Source: Sinonovacula constricta (Eukaryota > Mollusca > Bivalvia > Cardiida > Solecurtidae). From it: a stretch of 64,000 nucleotides of DNA. Shown piece after piece: positions 1 to 12,600 of this stretch. The position numbers were made by a program, and so were the translations under genes. Within the stretch, counting starts at the first letter, position 1. Every line of letters begins with the position of its first letter. The stretch is from assembly GCA_007844125.1 (NCBI GenBank), contig CM017572.1, positions 40,263,420-40,327,419 on the forward strand. Reading direction: 5' to 3'. A model generated the notes under the pieces. It saw only the letters and a program-made list of their open reading frames with translations, searched no databases and was not told the DNA's origin.

Positions 1-436
1 TCAAAGTTGCAAAAAAGAGAAAATGGAAGATATATTGCTAAGTTAGGAGTAATTTTAAAATGCAGTGATCTACAGCTGTAGGAGACATCATGTGTAGCAT
101 TAGTACTTAACGGTGATATCCGACAGTTTGGAGCAGAAATATTTTCATTAAACATTATAATAAACTATTGTTACCTGAACAGATCTCTCAAGGTGCCAGG
201 CGCGTATCTGGGCCATTTTTATGTTATGCACAAGTACGGGGTCGGGGTGGGTGCGGGGGGCACAGGCATGCTACATTGGCTCAGGTGCATTTTAGGACCT
301 TTGTCGCCGCAAAAAAAAAAGTGAAAAGAAAAAAAAAAAACAAAAACAAACACGTTGTTTGCTTGGTATTGACTAAAATACAACTTTAAGACACGATATA
401 AGTATATAACTTGAATCTACGAAAATAAAATAAATC
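1..436. other. intergenic, no gene seen
   Basis: AT-rich sequence with an A-rich run near 310-345. I see no coding exon with splice sites or family similarity. Confidence 0.5.
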
Positions 437-545
437 ATGCCTAACCCGGGTTATGCATCGTCTTTTTAAGTGTTTTTGGCAATTTTAGATTTTGAATTTT
501 CGAACAGAGGTTGCGCACGTGCGTAAAGTGCGTAATGGTAGACAC
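437..545 (-). repeat. dispersed repeat R2, copy 1
   Basis: This stretch is the reverse complement of 31943-32045. Both contain the shared landmarks TTTACGCACGTGCG, a TTCGAA-type motif and TAACCCGGGT in the same order and spacing. Two copies in one window indicate a dispersed repeat. I cannot assign it to a named family. Confidence 0.55.
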
Positions 546-594
546 GCGCCTGCAAAATGCCGTTTATTGATGTCCTACACCTGTCTGACAAGTG

Positions 595-790
595 AACGAC
601 ACAGTCGTCATTCCAAACATGTATTTCCTATCTGAGCCATGCTGCACAGTTAGCTATTTTTAAGCTAAGAAAACTACGTGACCACTTATGGTTTAGCTCA
701 TCCACGTCATACGCTCTGACGTCGATATATTTTGTTAGCAGGAATCACAGTTGTTCTTATTTATAGATTTGAAAAGCATGAACATTTACG
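595..790 (-). repeat. dispersed repeat R1, copy 1
   Basis: On the minus strand this matches 12846-13025, 38654-38850 and parts of 46148-46285 and 62465-62605. Shared blocks in order are TGTTCAT, an AATCTATAA block, ATCGACGTCA, GTGGTCACGT followed by TTTTCTTAG, and GGCTCAGATA. The arrangement is that of a short non-autonomous element about 190 bp long. No terminal repeats or target duplication were certain. Confidence 0.6.
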
Positions 791-2371
791 TCTTGGTTTA
801 CGAGTTTTATTGCACTAAACATGAGAAACTGTTAAAAATCATCAAAACTTAGACTGAATTATTTTCTAAAATCCAAATGAACAGTGAACTGGAACACGAT
901 GGTAGTTTGACGATATTTTCATTATTTATTATATTTTGATTCAAGTTTTGATAAACACTTTGCTTGTTTGATGTGCCGAAACTCCAAACTTCTTTGTTAA
1001 TTTGTTTGTTACTGTTAGTTGTATTTTGTCAGGCCTTCGCGGCAAATATGTACTGTTTAGTTTGTCATACCATTGAATGAAGGCTTCATTATTTTTATAA
1101 GACGAGTTTTAGTTGTTACTTCCATAAATACTCTACATCGAAATTGTGTACAACACAGTCTCGAACATCCAGCACAATTCAGGCAATATTAATGCATATC
1201 GGTTAAGCATAATATCCGACGATACTGCAATGGTTGTTCGCTCTAAAATTGAGCTAAGATGGCAGGATTGTTTTTTAGTTATTATTATTTTCTTTCCAAT
1301 ATATGCAAACGACGATCGATGGGAAAACGAAGCAACAAATGTTTTCTACCTGTATTTTACGTTCCAGCTCGAAGGGAAGTATGTGTTTGCCTATTTCGGG
1401 ATATATTTTGAAGATTCGAACCAGTTTTCAAAAAGAAAGTTATATTTGCTAAAGGTTTATGTCTTCCCATATCAGACTTTCAGAGTCATTTTAATAAAAC
1501 CATAAAAAACTATTAAACTTTTTTTTCCAGATACACTTCAGAACGCATCTCGCTTAAAGAAATGTTGGTCCACCCTTAATTAAAAAGTTCAGTAACGACC
1601 AGTAGCGAGTATATCGCAATCAAGTTGAATGCGAAATAGTGATTTCTATCAGATTTGATAAAGCTCCTTCAAAACATATAACTCTGCTTAATACATGTTG
1701 CACTACATATGTTTAATTGAAAGATATATTGTCACCATTTAAGTTTGATTTTGCTATTTATGTGTTTCTTTTCCATTTAAACTATGGAATTAACAATACT
1801 TTCTTAAGTCTTCAAATGCCAACAAGAACAGATCGGACGTTATAAGAAAGAAATGCTTGCTCTCGAGCGTCTATGGATGCGGAAAAAAGGGAAAGTGGTA
1901 GAAGGTGTATATGATAATACGATATTTAATATGATTAAATTACTTTCATCATTTACACCATTCACATATGTAGGAGCAGTGTATACCCACACCATATAGA
2001 CAGGCGTTGAAGTTCATAGACTACATAATATAAAACAAGAAACATAAATGCATTTTCAATTCTTGCTGAGATATAGTTAGTGACTGTAAACAATACAGTA
2101 GAATATATAAGACATATATCAGACTATGCTACCACGAACATTGTAGTAAAATAACTGAAAAACAACATCCAAAGGCGTAGCTAGAAAGGATATGATGTGT
2201 ACGCATGACAGCTAGTGAGGTACCGGGGACATACTTCCCCCTGATAATTTTGTGTTTCTAGATAGATCGTGGTGGCAAATATTGGGCAGTCCGATAACTC
2301 GGTTACTTCCCTTGAATTCAAAGGGAGGCTACTCGCCGCCGAGCCTCTGGGGACTAAGTAAAAAAAAAAAG
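791..2371. other. intergenic, no gene seen
   Basis: AT-rich. An open frame of 119 codons at 1146-1505 (+) resembles no family I know and has no splice or promoter context, so I do not call it. Nothing else is recognised. Confidence 0.5.
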
Positions 2372-2560
2372 ATGGCGGACACGGACAAAGAAATCAACGA
2401 AGCTTGTGTAAACAACTAAGAATTAGACCATTTCAAGCTAACAGATTTAAAGAAGGACTTGGCGAATCGTCGTTTGACTGGATCATGAAGGGAATATCAG
2501 CTAATCGAGCGAATTATCGGCGTTTACAAGCAATTCTGTACATACCTCTCTGTCAGATAC
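2372..2560 (+). pseudogene. broken SAP-like exon
   Basis: A frame opens at an ATG at 2372 preceded by an A-rich stretch and begins MADTDKEINEACVNN, then hits an in-frame TAA. In the same frame the reading continues ELDHFKLTDLKKDLANRR, then LTGS, a TGA, and REYQLIER. The middle resembles the helix-turn-helix SAP motif (a leucine, then DLK, a basic helix, then LIERL), which binds AT-rich DNA and is common at the N terminus of transposon-derived genes in marine invertebrates. Two in-frame stops argue that this is a dead first exon rather than a gene. The SAP assignment is by eye. The alternative is chance similarity. Confidence 0.4.
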
Positions 2561-2752
2561 TAGTAGATTTTGATTGTACATAAATACATCAATAGGTGAG
2601 AAAAATGCCCCATACCAAACATTTTCACAATTTAACATTTCTTATCATGGTCTAAGTAGGGATTCCAGTTGAACGGACTTAAAATACACCTGACCCCTGC
2701 TAGGGTACGACTTTTATTCCAGATTTAATCTTCTTACGTTTTCGGTCTTTTT

Positions 2753-2769
2753 TTTTGGGGGGGGGGGGT
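2753..2769 (+). repeat. poly(G) tract
   Basis: A run of G bases follows a T run. It is a homopolymer likely to vary in length, with no gene attached. Confidence 0.7.
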
Positions 2770-3239
2770 GTAATTAGCGGGGTTGGGGTTGGGGCAATGT
2801 GAACGCAGCTGCGTACTCTGCGTACAGGCAATCTGACATCATCACGTACAGTACAAAACATGTACCGCACACACAAAAATAAGTTGCAGTCACAGCTGTT
2901 TGCCAATAATCAAAACTATGAATAGTGTTTACAACTAAAAACAACACACAACTGACAATTCTGTTTTGTTTGTTTTTTCAATTTCTTACTTTCAAACATT
3001 ATTTCAGCAGAAATAAACGATTCGTTCAGTTTATATTTGGGTTTTACAATTTTTGGCTTCAGTCAGTAGCGAGCGAGAACTTGGAACACGCGATTATTGG
3101 TTCAATGTTAATAATATAAATTTTGATTAGAGAATCATTTTACTGTAGAATCTTCAAACACATGTCTTTTAAGCACTTTCAAGATGAAATTAAAATAAAT
3201 GTTTAAGAATTCTCAAGAAAGAAACGCGTTTATAACATT

Positions 3240-3560
3240 TTTGGGGTTGTTTGTTTGTTGGGCTTATCGTCCCACAAACAGTATTTCAGTTATCTGGAGA
3301 CGGTGTCCACTTGAAGCAGATATAGTGCTGCCTTCACTGTGTATAGCATGCCGTGTACACCTGGCATGGTATCACACCCAGTCACGCTATCCTGACACCG
3401 GGCCGACCAGTCGTGGAATTAAACTTATATTTGCTTGAGCGTTAGCAAGGAAGCTATACCACTACCATTTTAACGACTTTTTATATGTCGCGACCCTGGA
3501 TCGAACCCGGGGCCTCCCGTACCTGGAGTTCTGACGATTGCGTTAGATGCTTTGTAGCTA
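3240..3560 (-). mobile_element. SINE family 1, minus copy
   Basis: The element reads right to left as a tRNA-like head (B-box GGTTCGATCC near 3505) followed by a body that ends in the conserved tail next to 3240. It is homologous to the copies at 14585, 15198, 37728 and 53815. The tRNA-like head is degraded beyond 3535, so this is an old copy. No protein is encoded. Confidence 0.8.
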
Positions 3561-5136
3561 AATGGAGCGAGTTTGTTATAGAGATATCTGGTCAACGTTT
3601 TGCTGTTACAGGACGAACTACTTTTTGTGACGGGTGAACCTATATAATAACATAATTTTGTTTTTGTTTTTTTCAAAATCGTGACTGATTGTCACTAAGA
3701 ATATGATTTCAATAAAAAACACTAAACAAACACTTTGGTTAATCTGTAAAATTCAGATCTATGACTACTGTTGTATTTCATTAAAAAATGTTGTTCATTG
3801 AAAAAGAACTTTTAAACTGAATTAAGCGGCTTTATTTTAATTTCACTTGTCTCATTAGTCATTAGAATAATTGCTAAAGTAATATTTTAGTATGTTAGCT
3901 CACCTTGTCAATCTGTTTACATTTCTGAATTTAACATTTTGCTGGGAGAGCCACGTTAAGATGGCGGGTGTTGGGAATATAGCTACAGCTCTTTTTAAAA
4001 ATAGTTTAATGTATAATGGTGTGAAATGATATCGGCATCAATAGTTTCCTTTATCATTTCAAACAGACTGGCATAGTTAGCTGGCCAAGTAGCTTTGCTG
4101 TAAAGACAACTGTTTGTCAAGGGATTTAGTTGAAACCCAGACTTATCAGGTTCTCATAATTTCCTATATTATTCAATGTTGTCAGTATTTACTATAATCA
4201 AAGACCTAGATCTATAGGTTTTTGCGAAAATAAAATACTTTATTTTTATATCCGTATTCGCAAATTTTGTACATAAGACACAGCAACAGTTATGCTAGTA
4301 TTATGTTTGTGTGATGAATTTGTACAACGGGCTGCACCATGTGTGTGAAAGTGCTTAGTGAAGATGTTTGCATTCAGAGAATCAACATAACCATTATTTC
4401 CAAGCAAAAATATCAAATCTATGTTTAGTATAAACTAACGTAAAAAAATAACCTGCACTTACAACTGACCTACGGTTCGCCGGTGGTTCATTTCTGATGT
4501 ATTTCTAAGATAAATAATAACTTTAAAAAGTGTGCGATTGAGTGCAATTTTGTAATAAACATTTTTTTCCAAGAAAGACAACTCTTGTAAGATGAAATAA
4601 TAAAATTCACTGGTTATTTCCCATTATCTTATAGTGATGTATAGTAATCGGTATGATCAGTACGTTTGACAAACTGACATAATTCTACAGTCGTCGTCAT
4701 CATCATCATTATTTCTGTTTTGTAACAGTGTAGATGAGGTTACTGTTGATAGTGAACTAGTTTTCATATATATGTGCTTTGTGGTAACTAACTGGTCCCT
4801 TAGGCCGGGCACTGTTTGTAAATCCACTATGTCGTTGTTCCGATTTACAATGCTGTACACATTTCTATCTAACAAGATATTTAACCAAAATAAAACTCAA
4901 ACAAAAATATATATACTTATCATACAAACTTTAATTAGTATATAAACATTTGACACGTATTAAAGTACAAAACATGTATAATAACGTATAGCATAATAAG
5001 CATCATAACAAATAAGGTACTTCAAAATTATCTAAGAAACACCTACATTCTCCTCTATCTCTTTTTGAATTATAACTACGATCAGTTTAAAGGAAAAAAA
5101 AACAAAATTAATGTTCAGTTTTGTTTGTTTTTGATA
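3561..5136. other. intergenic, no gene seen
   Basis: AT-rich sequence without recognised exons or repeats, apart from a short CAT-rich run near 4690. Confidence 0.45.
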
Positions 5137-5345
5137 TACATTGCAGCGACCAACATAATTATTATAGCAACGTCTAGCTTTTTTGGTAGAGGAAGACCTC
5201 AGACAAGTGTCTGGGCAGAACCACCAGCGCTCCACAGGTCAGGGGGAAGACCTTCCCACAATAAGTCCCTCAACCAGAACGGGACTCGAACCTACGCGGT
5301 GAGAGGCTTAGCAGCCAGAGCAATTCGTCAATTCTACAACCAAGC
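5137..5345 (-). mobile_element. SINE family 2, minus copy
   Basis: The stretch CAGCGACCAACATAATTATT to the end shares order and spacing with 27885-28070 and 31335-31550, plus fragments at 11430, 12165 and 20430. Near its right end GGGACTCGAACC is the reverse complement of a tRNA B-box, so the 5' head lies to the right. It is a tRNA-derived non-autonomous element. Confidence 0.7.
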
Positions 5346-6404
5346 CACAGGCGCCAACACAGATAAATGTCACACAGTTGTAAAGTTAAATAGTTTTTAT
5401 TTTCCAAAAAAACACAACAGCACATGTTTTGGTCTTTGGGCTGCCTATTTATCGGAATTCAAAAAAGTATGACAAAATGGAATGAATTATAAGTACAGAA
5501 AAATAAGATTTATGCAAATAATTATTTCAAATCTTTGAAAAGTCTTAAAGATAAGAAATTGTCTTTGACAAGCCTTTTCAATTATATTAAGAAAAGACAT
5601 ACCCTGAAGACAATGGGAACTTTAACTGATCCTGCCACTCAAAAATAAACACAGCAAAGGAGATGGTATATAGGCAAGGTACAAAACAAAATACTGTTAA
5701 CATCAGACAAAACTGTTAACATCAGATAAAAAATAAAACAAAAGAGATTGCGTTTTTACCATGTGATATGAAATAAAAAGGCATATAAAATATATACAGA
5801 TATTAGAAAGACAAGATAAATTTTCTGCAGATCAAACTTATTCCACCATAAGCCATATACTCACAACAATGTGGTATTGAACTGCTAACACAAGTTGAAA
5901 TATTACACATATTAACAATAAGTCGAGTTTTTGTTTTCAAATAATCATGAAACCAAACAGTCTGAACAAAATTGTGTACAAATAATAAAAAACAACATAT
6001 TTTCCTAAGAATATTTCAAGTTCAGGAGTTGAGCGCAACACAAATTGGTAATGTTCTTTTCATTAACAGTATCAATACAATCAAGGTGCTGTCTCCCTTG
6101 AAATAACATGTCTTGACAATGTGCAGAAATAACATCTGGATCACTGATAAAGTGTGGAGCATCGATAAGTGTGGAGCATCGATAAAATGGAACTTCCTTG
6201 CAACTGAGTTGAAAAAAAGGCATGACATTTAACTTGAGGTGTATCAATTGTATAATTTGAAAAGTTAATCATCAATTGTTTTGATTAACATGTTTTGTGA
6301 CCATGATAATAAAAAATTCTTTTAATAACCACCCGTCAAATATTGTGTATTGTCATTCGACACTTGTAATGTGACAAATGCATGACCACGATAGCATGAC
6401 CTAT
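5346..6404. other. region 3' of glutamine synthetase
   Basis: This holds the likely 3' untranslated region of the minus-strand glutamine synthetase gene and further AT-rich sequence. A small direct repeat, GTGGAGCATCGATAA twice, lies near 6158-6185. No other gene is seen. Confidence 0.45.
6321..6326 (-). promoter_or_regulatory. candidate poly(A) signal of glutamine synthetase
   Basis: TTTAAT on the plus strand reads ATTAAA on the gene strand about 80 bases after the stop codon. It is followed by T-rich sequence. Another candidate (AATAAA on the gene strand) lies near 5397. I cannot choose between them. Confidence 0.25.
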
Positions 6405-6693
6405 TTACTCATCAATAACTGTAGACTGCACAATAACCTCCGTGACTGTGTAAGGATCGCAGTTAGACGATGGTCGTCGGTCTTCCAGATAGCCGTAGCC
6501 ATCTTCAGCTACCTGGCGGGGGATTCTGATACTGGCACCTCGGTTGGCAACACCGGCTGAGAAATCCTCGATGCTCGAAGTCTCATGAAGACCCGTCAGT
6601 CGCCGCTTGTTGTCCTCGCCTTGGTTGGGGTCGTAGGCAGCAATATGGCGGCTGTGTGTTTTGGAAAGTTTCTCGATGGCTTTCTCGATGTGC
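6405..6693 (-). CDS. GLUL: glutamine synthetase coding exon 6
   Basis: Encodes residues 274-369 and the TAA stop. It includes [13 protein letters not shown] and [14 protein letters not shown], which carry the arginines that bind substrate and phosphate, and the C-terminal [12 protein letters not shown] helix. The acceptor is TTTTTTCAG. Confidence 0.95.
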
Positions 6694-9600
6694 CTGAAAA
6701 AAATAATTTATTAGCTATTTGATTTGCTATCTTCAAATGGGGTGCAGAAGAATAATGGGACGTGTAACAATACCACAAAATGGCTAAGGCACAATTATGT
6801 AACTTAGTGTTACATAAAGCGATCCTTGGAAACAAAAGGAAATAGATAGAAATAAAAGCAGTAAGTCAATGGGTAATTGAACACCGATAAGCCAGAACGT
6901 TTTAAATGCCAGCAGTATTCAAATATAAAATCTGTTTGTAACAGTGATAATTATATCCTACATATATGTATGTGGGGCATTTCATAAGTTCGTAAAATTA
7001 CACATTGATGGGTGTTGAATGACAGAACTGTATTATGTGTTGTTAACTACAACAATGGTCACAATTGCTGATTTATCGGCTTATGCCGTGTCATTGTTTT
7101 TAAATGCAAAAATCATCCGGTTGTTTTTCTGAGACTGCCTGAACAAAGGGGCCAGTATAAAGATATCCGATGACAGATGACCTTGTCAGTCCACTGTTTC
7201 AGTATTTACATGCATGCATCTTGCATCATTTTCAACAAGGCATCATTTTCAACAAAATATTGTCAAAGCAGCTTCTCCTTCAGGTCGGCATGACTTTTCA
7301 CCATGTTAAAGATAATTCAGAACATTAAATCGATCGTCCTTAAGTATAACTTGGTGAGTGGGCGGGAACCGAAAAGATTCTTTCACTGGCAACTCCCGAT
7401 CGGGCTTCAACATTAATTTGGGATGGTCTTTCAGCCGACTGTGCTGTGTCATTTCCATTTCACTTTGTTCTTCTGGCCATGATATTACCTGGACGTAGTT
7501 TAAAATGGTGTGTCAAAGCGATGAATCTAATACCAAACCCACTTACTTGAGGCCGCCACTCTCTCTCATCGGTAGTGTACTGTAGTTACAGTGGGCTCCT
7601 GCACCATTCCAGTCGCCCTCCATGGGTTTGGGGTCCAGAGAAACGTTCACGCCGAAGTCCTCGGCTACACGGTGGAGCAGGTAGCGTCCGATCCAAAGGT
7701 GGTCGCCCATCTCAATACCTTCACACGGACCAACCTGGAACTCCCACTGAAAATAGATGCATAACGTAGTTAGTAGTTACATTGTTCTACCGCACTACTA
7801 GTTATACCCTGGAAGTGGACAATGTAGAAGGATTGGTATCGGTTCAAAACGCCCATTAAAAGTTGGTCTAGGTAAGGAGGAAAGCCCAATAGAAAGATTG
7901 TCTAGGTCAGGAAGGCCCAACCAGTATATCCAATAAAAATTCTAAAATAATAGAAGGCTATGAACACCAAGTAAAGCAAATTGGTAAATCGATACCCTTC
8001 AACACTTGTATCACATGGGAACTTAGATGAAATCAACAAGACCACCAATTAGTTGCGACTGCTGAGGTGGTGATGGGTCGTGTTTCCGACAGATTTATCT
8101 GGATCGCGTAATTTGCATAAACATGTTGAATCTTGGCTGAGCAAGGGGCAAAGAATGTTTTGTGACTAAAGGACCAGTTGGAACACTACTACATACCTGT
8201 CCCGGCATGACCTCTGCGTTACATCCAGCAATCTTGACCCCGGCGTACAAACAGGCTCGGTAGTGGGCCTCTACAATGTCTCGACCGTATACTCTGTTGG
8301 CACCAACACCGCAATAATAAGGACCTGAAACAGACAAGAATTGTTTGTTTATTTATTTATTTGGGGTTTACGGCACACCGACACTTAACAGGTCATACGG
8401 CGCCGATTACAAAGTTGAATGTAAATGGAGCATAATCTATTAAAACTAAACTAGGTAAGTAAAATATAGAAAAATATAAAAACTATCAGGTTAAACAAAT
8501 AAATTATAATTGAAAACAGGTCAAAGAATTGTTTGTTATTGTATAATTGAAGTATGGTCACAATTTAGCAAATATATACACGCAGGATGAAAAGATTCTC
8601 GTCTAGATTTGAGTTATTTTGGGAGGATGTGTTGGAAATTGATGCACACACACAATGCATATTACCGCATGAGCGGTTCGGAGATTACTAGGATGGTGCA
8701 TTAAAACGGTCATTAAAGTTAAAACCCGGCGCTACAATCTTTCTTTCTACACCTTGAGGTGTTAAATCTTGTTCACATTCCATCTTATCGAAATAGACGA
8801 TGTTTGATACCTTTCTGCGTTGTGAGTCAACAATACCGTGCTTTTTAAACAACCAATCAAAATGTGTCAAGTCTCTATAAAAAATGAAATCTTTTATCCT
8901 CTTTTTAGCACTGTATCATTCATTATATTATGCCAATATTATAGTAATATAGTTTTCTGACAATCCATAATATGAAGATGCGTTTATTTATGAAAGGATT
9001 AAGACATGGCAAATATGGCAAGGTATAAGTAGTTTAGCTATTTGCTGTAGATATTTCTAATTATACTTTCCGAATCTGTGTTTTAAGTGTTTCGTAACGT
9101 ACCAAAATCTGAAGCAAATTATCGCCAACTATCACTGGTTTCTAGTGTTATGTTACTAAGACCTTGTCAGGGTTATGCAACCTCCGTTTTTTTTTTGTTA
9201 TTTAACCTTGACACAAGTCCTGTCACAGTGCTGACAGAAGGCTGCCTTAAATGTAAATATTATAGAATTGCTAAATTATACAGAGCAGTTGTTAATGTGT
9301 TGTTTTTTTCTATTTCGTTCAACGACATTATGGTAATATATGCTGTCGTTTTAATTATCAACAAAGAAGGAATTCAATTGGCAGACACCTATCTTTATGA
9401 CATCTTGCTAAATAGAACTCCGTGTTTATAATAACATATTTACGGGTAGGGCTGGTAACATTTTAGCAAATGGCGATGTCAAAGCCTCAACATGCAATCA
9501 TGCAGAGTTTGTTCTCACCATTTTGGGAAAATGACCGGAACCCCAGAATTGAGACTTTTTCGCGTCGTTTTAATCAAAATCGGGAAAACAACTCAAACCA

Positions 9601-12600
9601 TATGATAAACATATACAAGTGGGGCTTTATACTTCACTGTTCAGCAGATATGGACACCAGTGTATAGATCCTTGCCAAATAATTTTGTTATTTAAGAAAT
9701 TTTACATCCAAACTGTTGGTTTAACACCTTAGGCCATTGGTACACGTGATTGATGACGTCGAATTTATCATTTGCCAGAACTGTAGTAATTAAAAAAAAA
9801 CATGCATTTGCAAGTGCATTCTTTGCCACGTGAGGGTGTTATCGACGCTGTAAAATTTTAAGTCAATTAAATCGTAATTCATAGACTTGCATCACAAGAT
9901 GCCGAATTAATAACAATTTAAAGTTCTTTAAAAAATATGCGGCATTGGTGAGGTATTACCTTACAGATTTTAATCGTGTTTATGTTTTCATAGAAAATAA
10001 GTTTGTAAGAACAAAGACACCACAATATTATACATTTTACACCAGTCGCCCGCTCAATCTGAGCCTTAGGTACATTTTAATTTACTGAAGCAGTTAAGAC
10101 AATGCAGGAGTTAAAGATCTGCTTTGTGGGATATATCTCTGAGATTAAGTTTAAATTAATGTAAAATAAAATTACTTGTATGCATTACACACACTAAATA
10201 CTTTAGAGGATTGTTAATGACTTAAATAACGGTATAAATTACATATTGCCGTAGACCGTTTAATAGAAACACTACGGTATATAACGCTATTTGGAATTTC
10301 AACCAATGACAGAAGCTCTGATATTCATTCGGTCTAGCCTTGCGTCAGCATTTGTAAGTAGGTCAAACGTGAGGTTACGACAGCTACGCCGAAAAAATGA
10401 CAGTTTGCTAGATATGCAAAAGTCAGCGGCTATTAATGTCTTTCGACTGTATTTCATTACAGTTATGCATGACCTCAGAATCACTCAGTACATGTATCCC
10501 ACCCTTATCTCAGCCACGAAAGCAACCGTTTCAAACAAAAGCATTTATCAATCGCATATGCACTATCATTTGTCCATTTATTGTTGCTGCGCATGCGCAC
10601 GCCGTCACTATGCAATCGTGCCTGAAAAGCCTTATTGGATGGCGCCAAGTTGTTCTATAAACACGTGAAGTGCAACGCCTTTGAATTTTGGTTATATTTA
10701 AATTTTGGTGAATATCAGAATTAAATCCGATGTTTATTTAAATGCTGCTACTTCATTCTTGATGCACATTGGTGTTGTGCAATGCCCTCTTGTATCCATT
10801 GAATTTATTACGCCATTGAATTTATTACGGAGCAACGACGTTGAAAGGATCCCCGTGGGCGAAGTAAATAATATAGCACTCTTTACCTTTCTGTACTACA
10901 TTTGAATAAAATAAACAGACAATCTAAAGCTCACTGTTATCTGTTCAAATTTTACACCTTCATAAGGTAACAACTTGTGTATTACTGAAGCAGCACAGAA
11001 GCAATGTGATCTTTCAGATCTGGTTCTACACGATTTGCCACTGTCGATCATTGTGTGCTGAGCAGCTGAAGGGTCAAATGAATGGGGTTATCATGAAGCG
11101 TTGCATTATTGCAGTTGCGTAGTAGAGGTAAAAGTGCCTTGCTTTGATGAGTCAAATGAAAATAGTGCATGGGCTAGGTCACCTTAAATTTATTTTTATC
11201 TGTGTAAGTGATACGTATATAAAACAACGAACAATACCGTTTTTACATTTCAATGTAAAAAAAATCATAGATTTGATGACGAATACTATACTCTTACATT
11301 TTATAATTTTACATTTTATAATCTTTGCTAAATCCGTTATACATTGGAGGTCGATGTCACGATGTTTGGTTTATTTGTTGTTGCTTGTTTTGTTGATGTT
11401 TTTTGTAGTGGGGGTTTGTAACATAGGTTGACACAATTACGGCCATAATGGCGACGTCCAGCTAATTATTGATGGCAGAAGACCACCGGCGCACCGCAGG
11501 TTAACTGAAAAACCTCCGCAGAGAACACGTGGTGAAAGCTGAGGAGTTAAAAGTCGGCTTCTCTAACCGCTCGGCTGCTACAGGCGCAGCTTTTTGCATC
11601 GATGCGATGTACGTTTAATTCAACCCTACCTTGGGGACCTGGGTATCCGTTTTTGGGCCAGCCAAACGGATAGCCATCAAAGTCAAGAAGGGTATACTCC
11701 TGCTCGATACCAAACCACGGGTGGAGGCCCTTCGCTTTTTCCATCACAGCCTTGCATGTAACACGCTTGTTGGTTTCTGAAAAAAAAGTCATCACTATCA
11801 TCATAAAATCATCACCAACACTAGCCTCATCCCTATATCAACGAAAACACAATCTTTCAGATAAAAAAGCATATAAAATTATATAAACATATAAATCCGC
11901 GAATTATACGTAGAAGCATAATCGCTCAACATGTTTAATCATATAAAATTATTCATACAATTGCCACATACCTGCGGGTTCCTTGTTGTACTTGTAAACT
12001 TCACAAAGCACTAGCTTGTTCTTTCCACGTCTGAATGGATCTTTGAAGATAGCACATGGATGGAGATACATGTCAGAGTTCGAACCCTCGGACTGGTAAG
12101 TGCTGGAGCCGTCGTAGTTCCACGTGGGGCATTCTGAAAATACACGATCTTTATACATACATTGTGGGTCACATTAGCTACGTCTGGCCACACCAGACAA
12201 GTGTCTAGGTAGAACCAAAGGCGCACCGTTCTAATGCGTTTTACGTCTCAGTTACAGGTTTTAGCAAACAGGCAATCTGTGCATCCAATGAAATTGTTCT
12301 TTAGCACTTTTAAATCACTTAAAACTTCTAAAATAATGACTGTTAGAAATACATGTGACAGAATTATAGACGGTACTCTGAATTGAGAAAGCAAGTAATG
12401 TTAGAATAAAATATACTAAATTTTAAAATATACTTATGTTATGGTAATACTACGGTACGGTACGTGTATCATTAAGGCCAATCTGAAATGACGGAAGTTT
12501 GGTCACGATAAGACGTTTTTTTGTGAGATCATTCAGATTAGCTAACTTTAGAAAAGATTCGGTCATTTCTTTGTATTGCAGCATTTAACAGTGATACTAG

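Noticed and set aside
1146..1505. 119-codon open frame on the plus strand
   Set aside because: No family similarity, no splice or promoter context, and composition like the AT-rich background.
10291..10668. 125-codon open frame on the plus strand
   Set aside because: It overlaps the R3 repeat, and its homologous stretch at 38050-38170 is not open.
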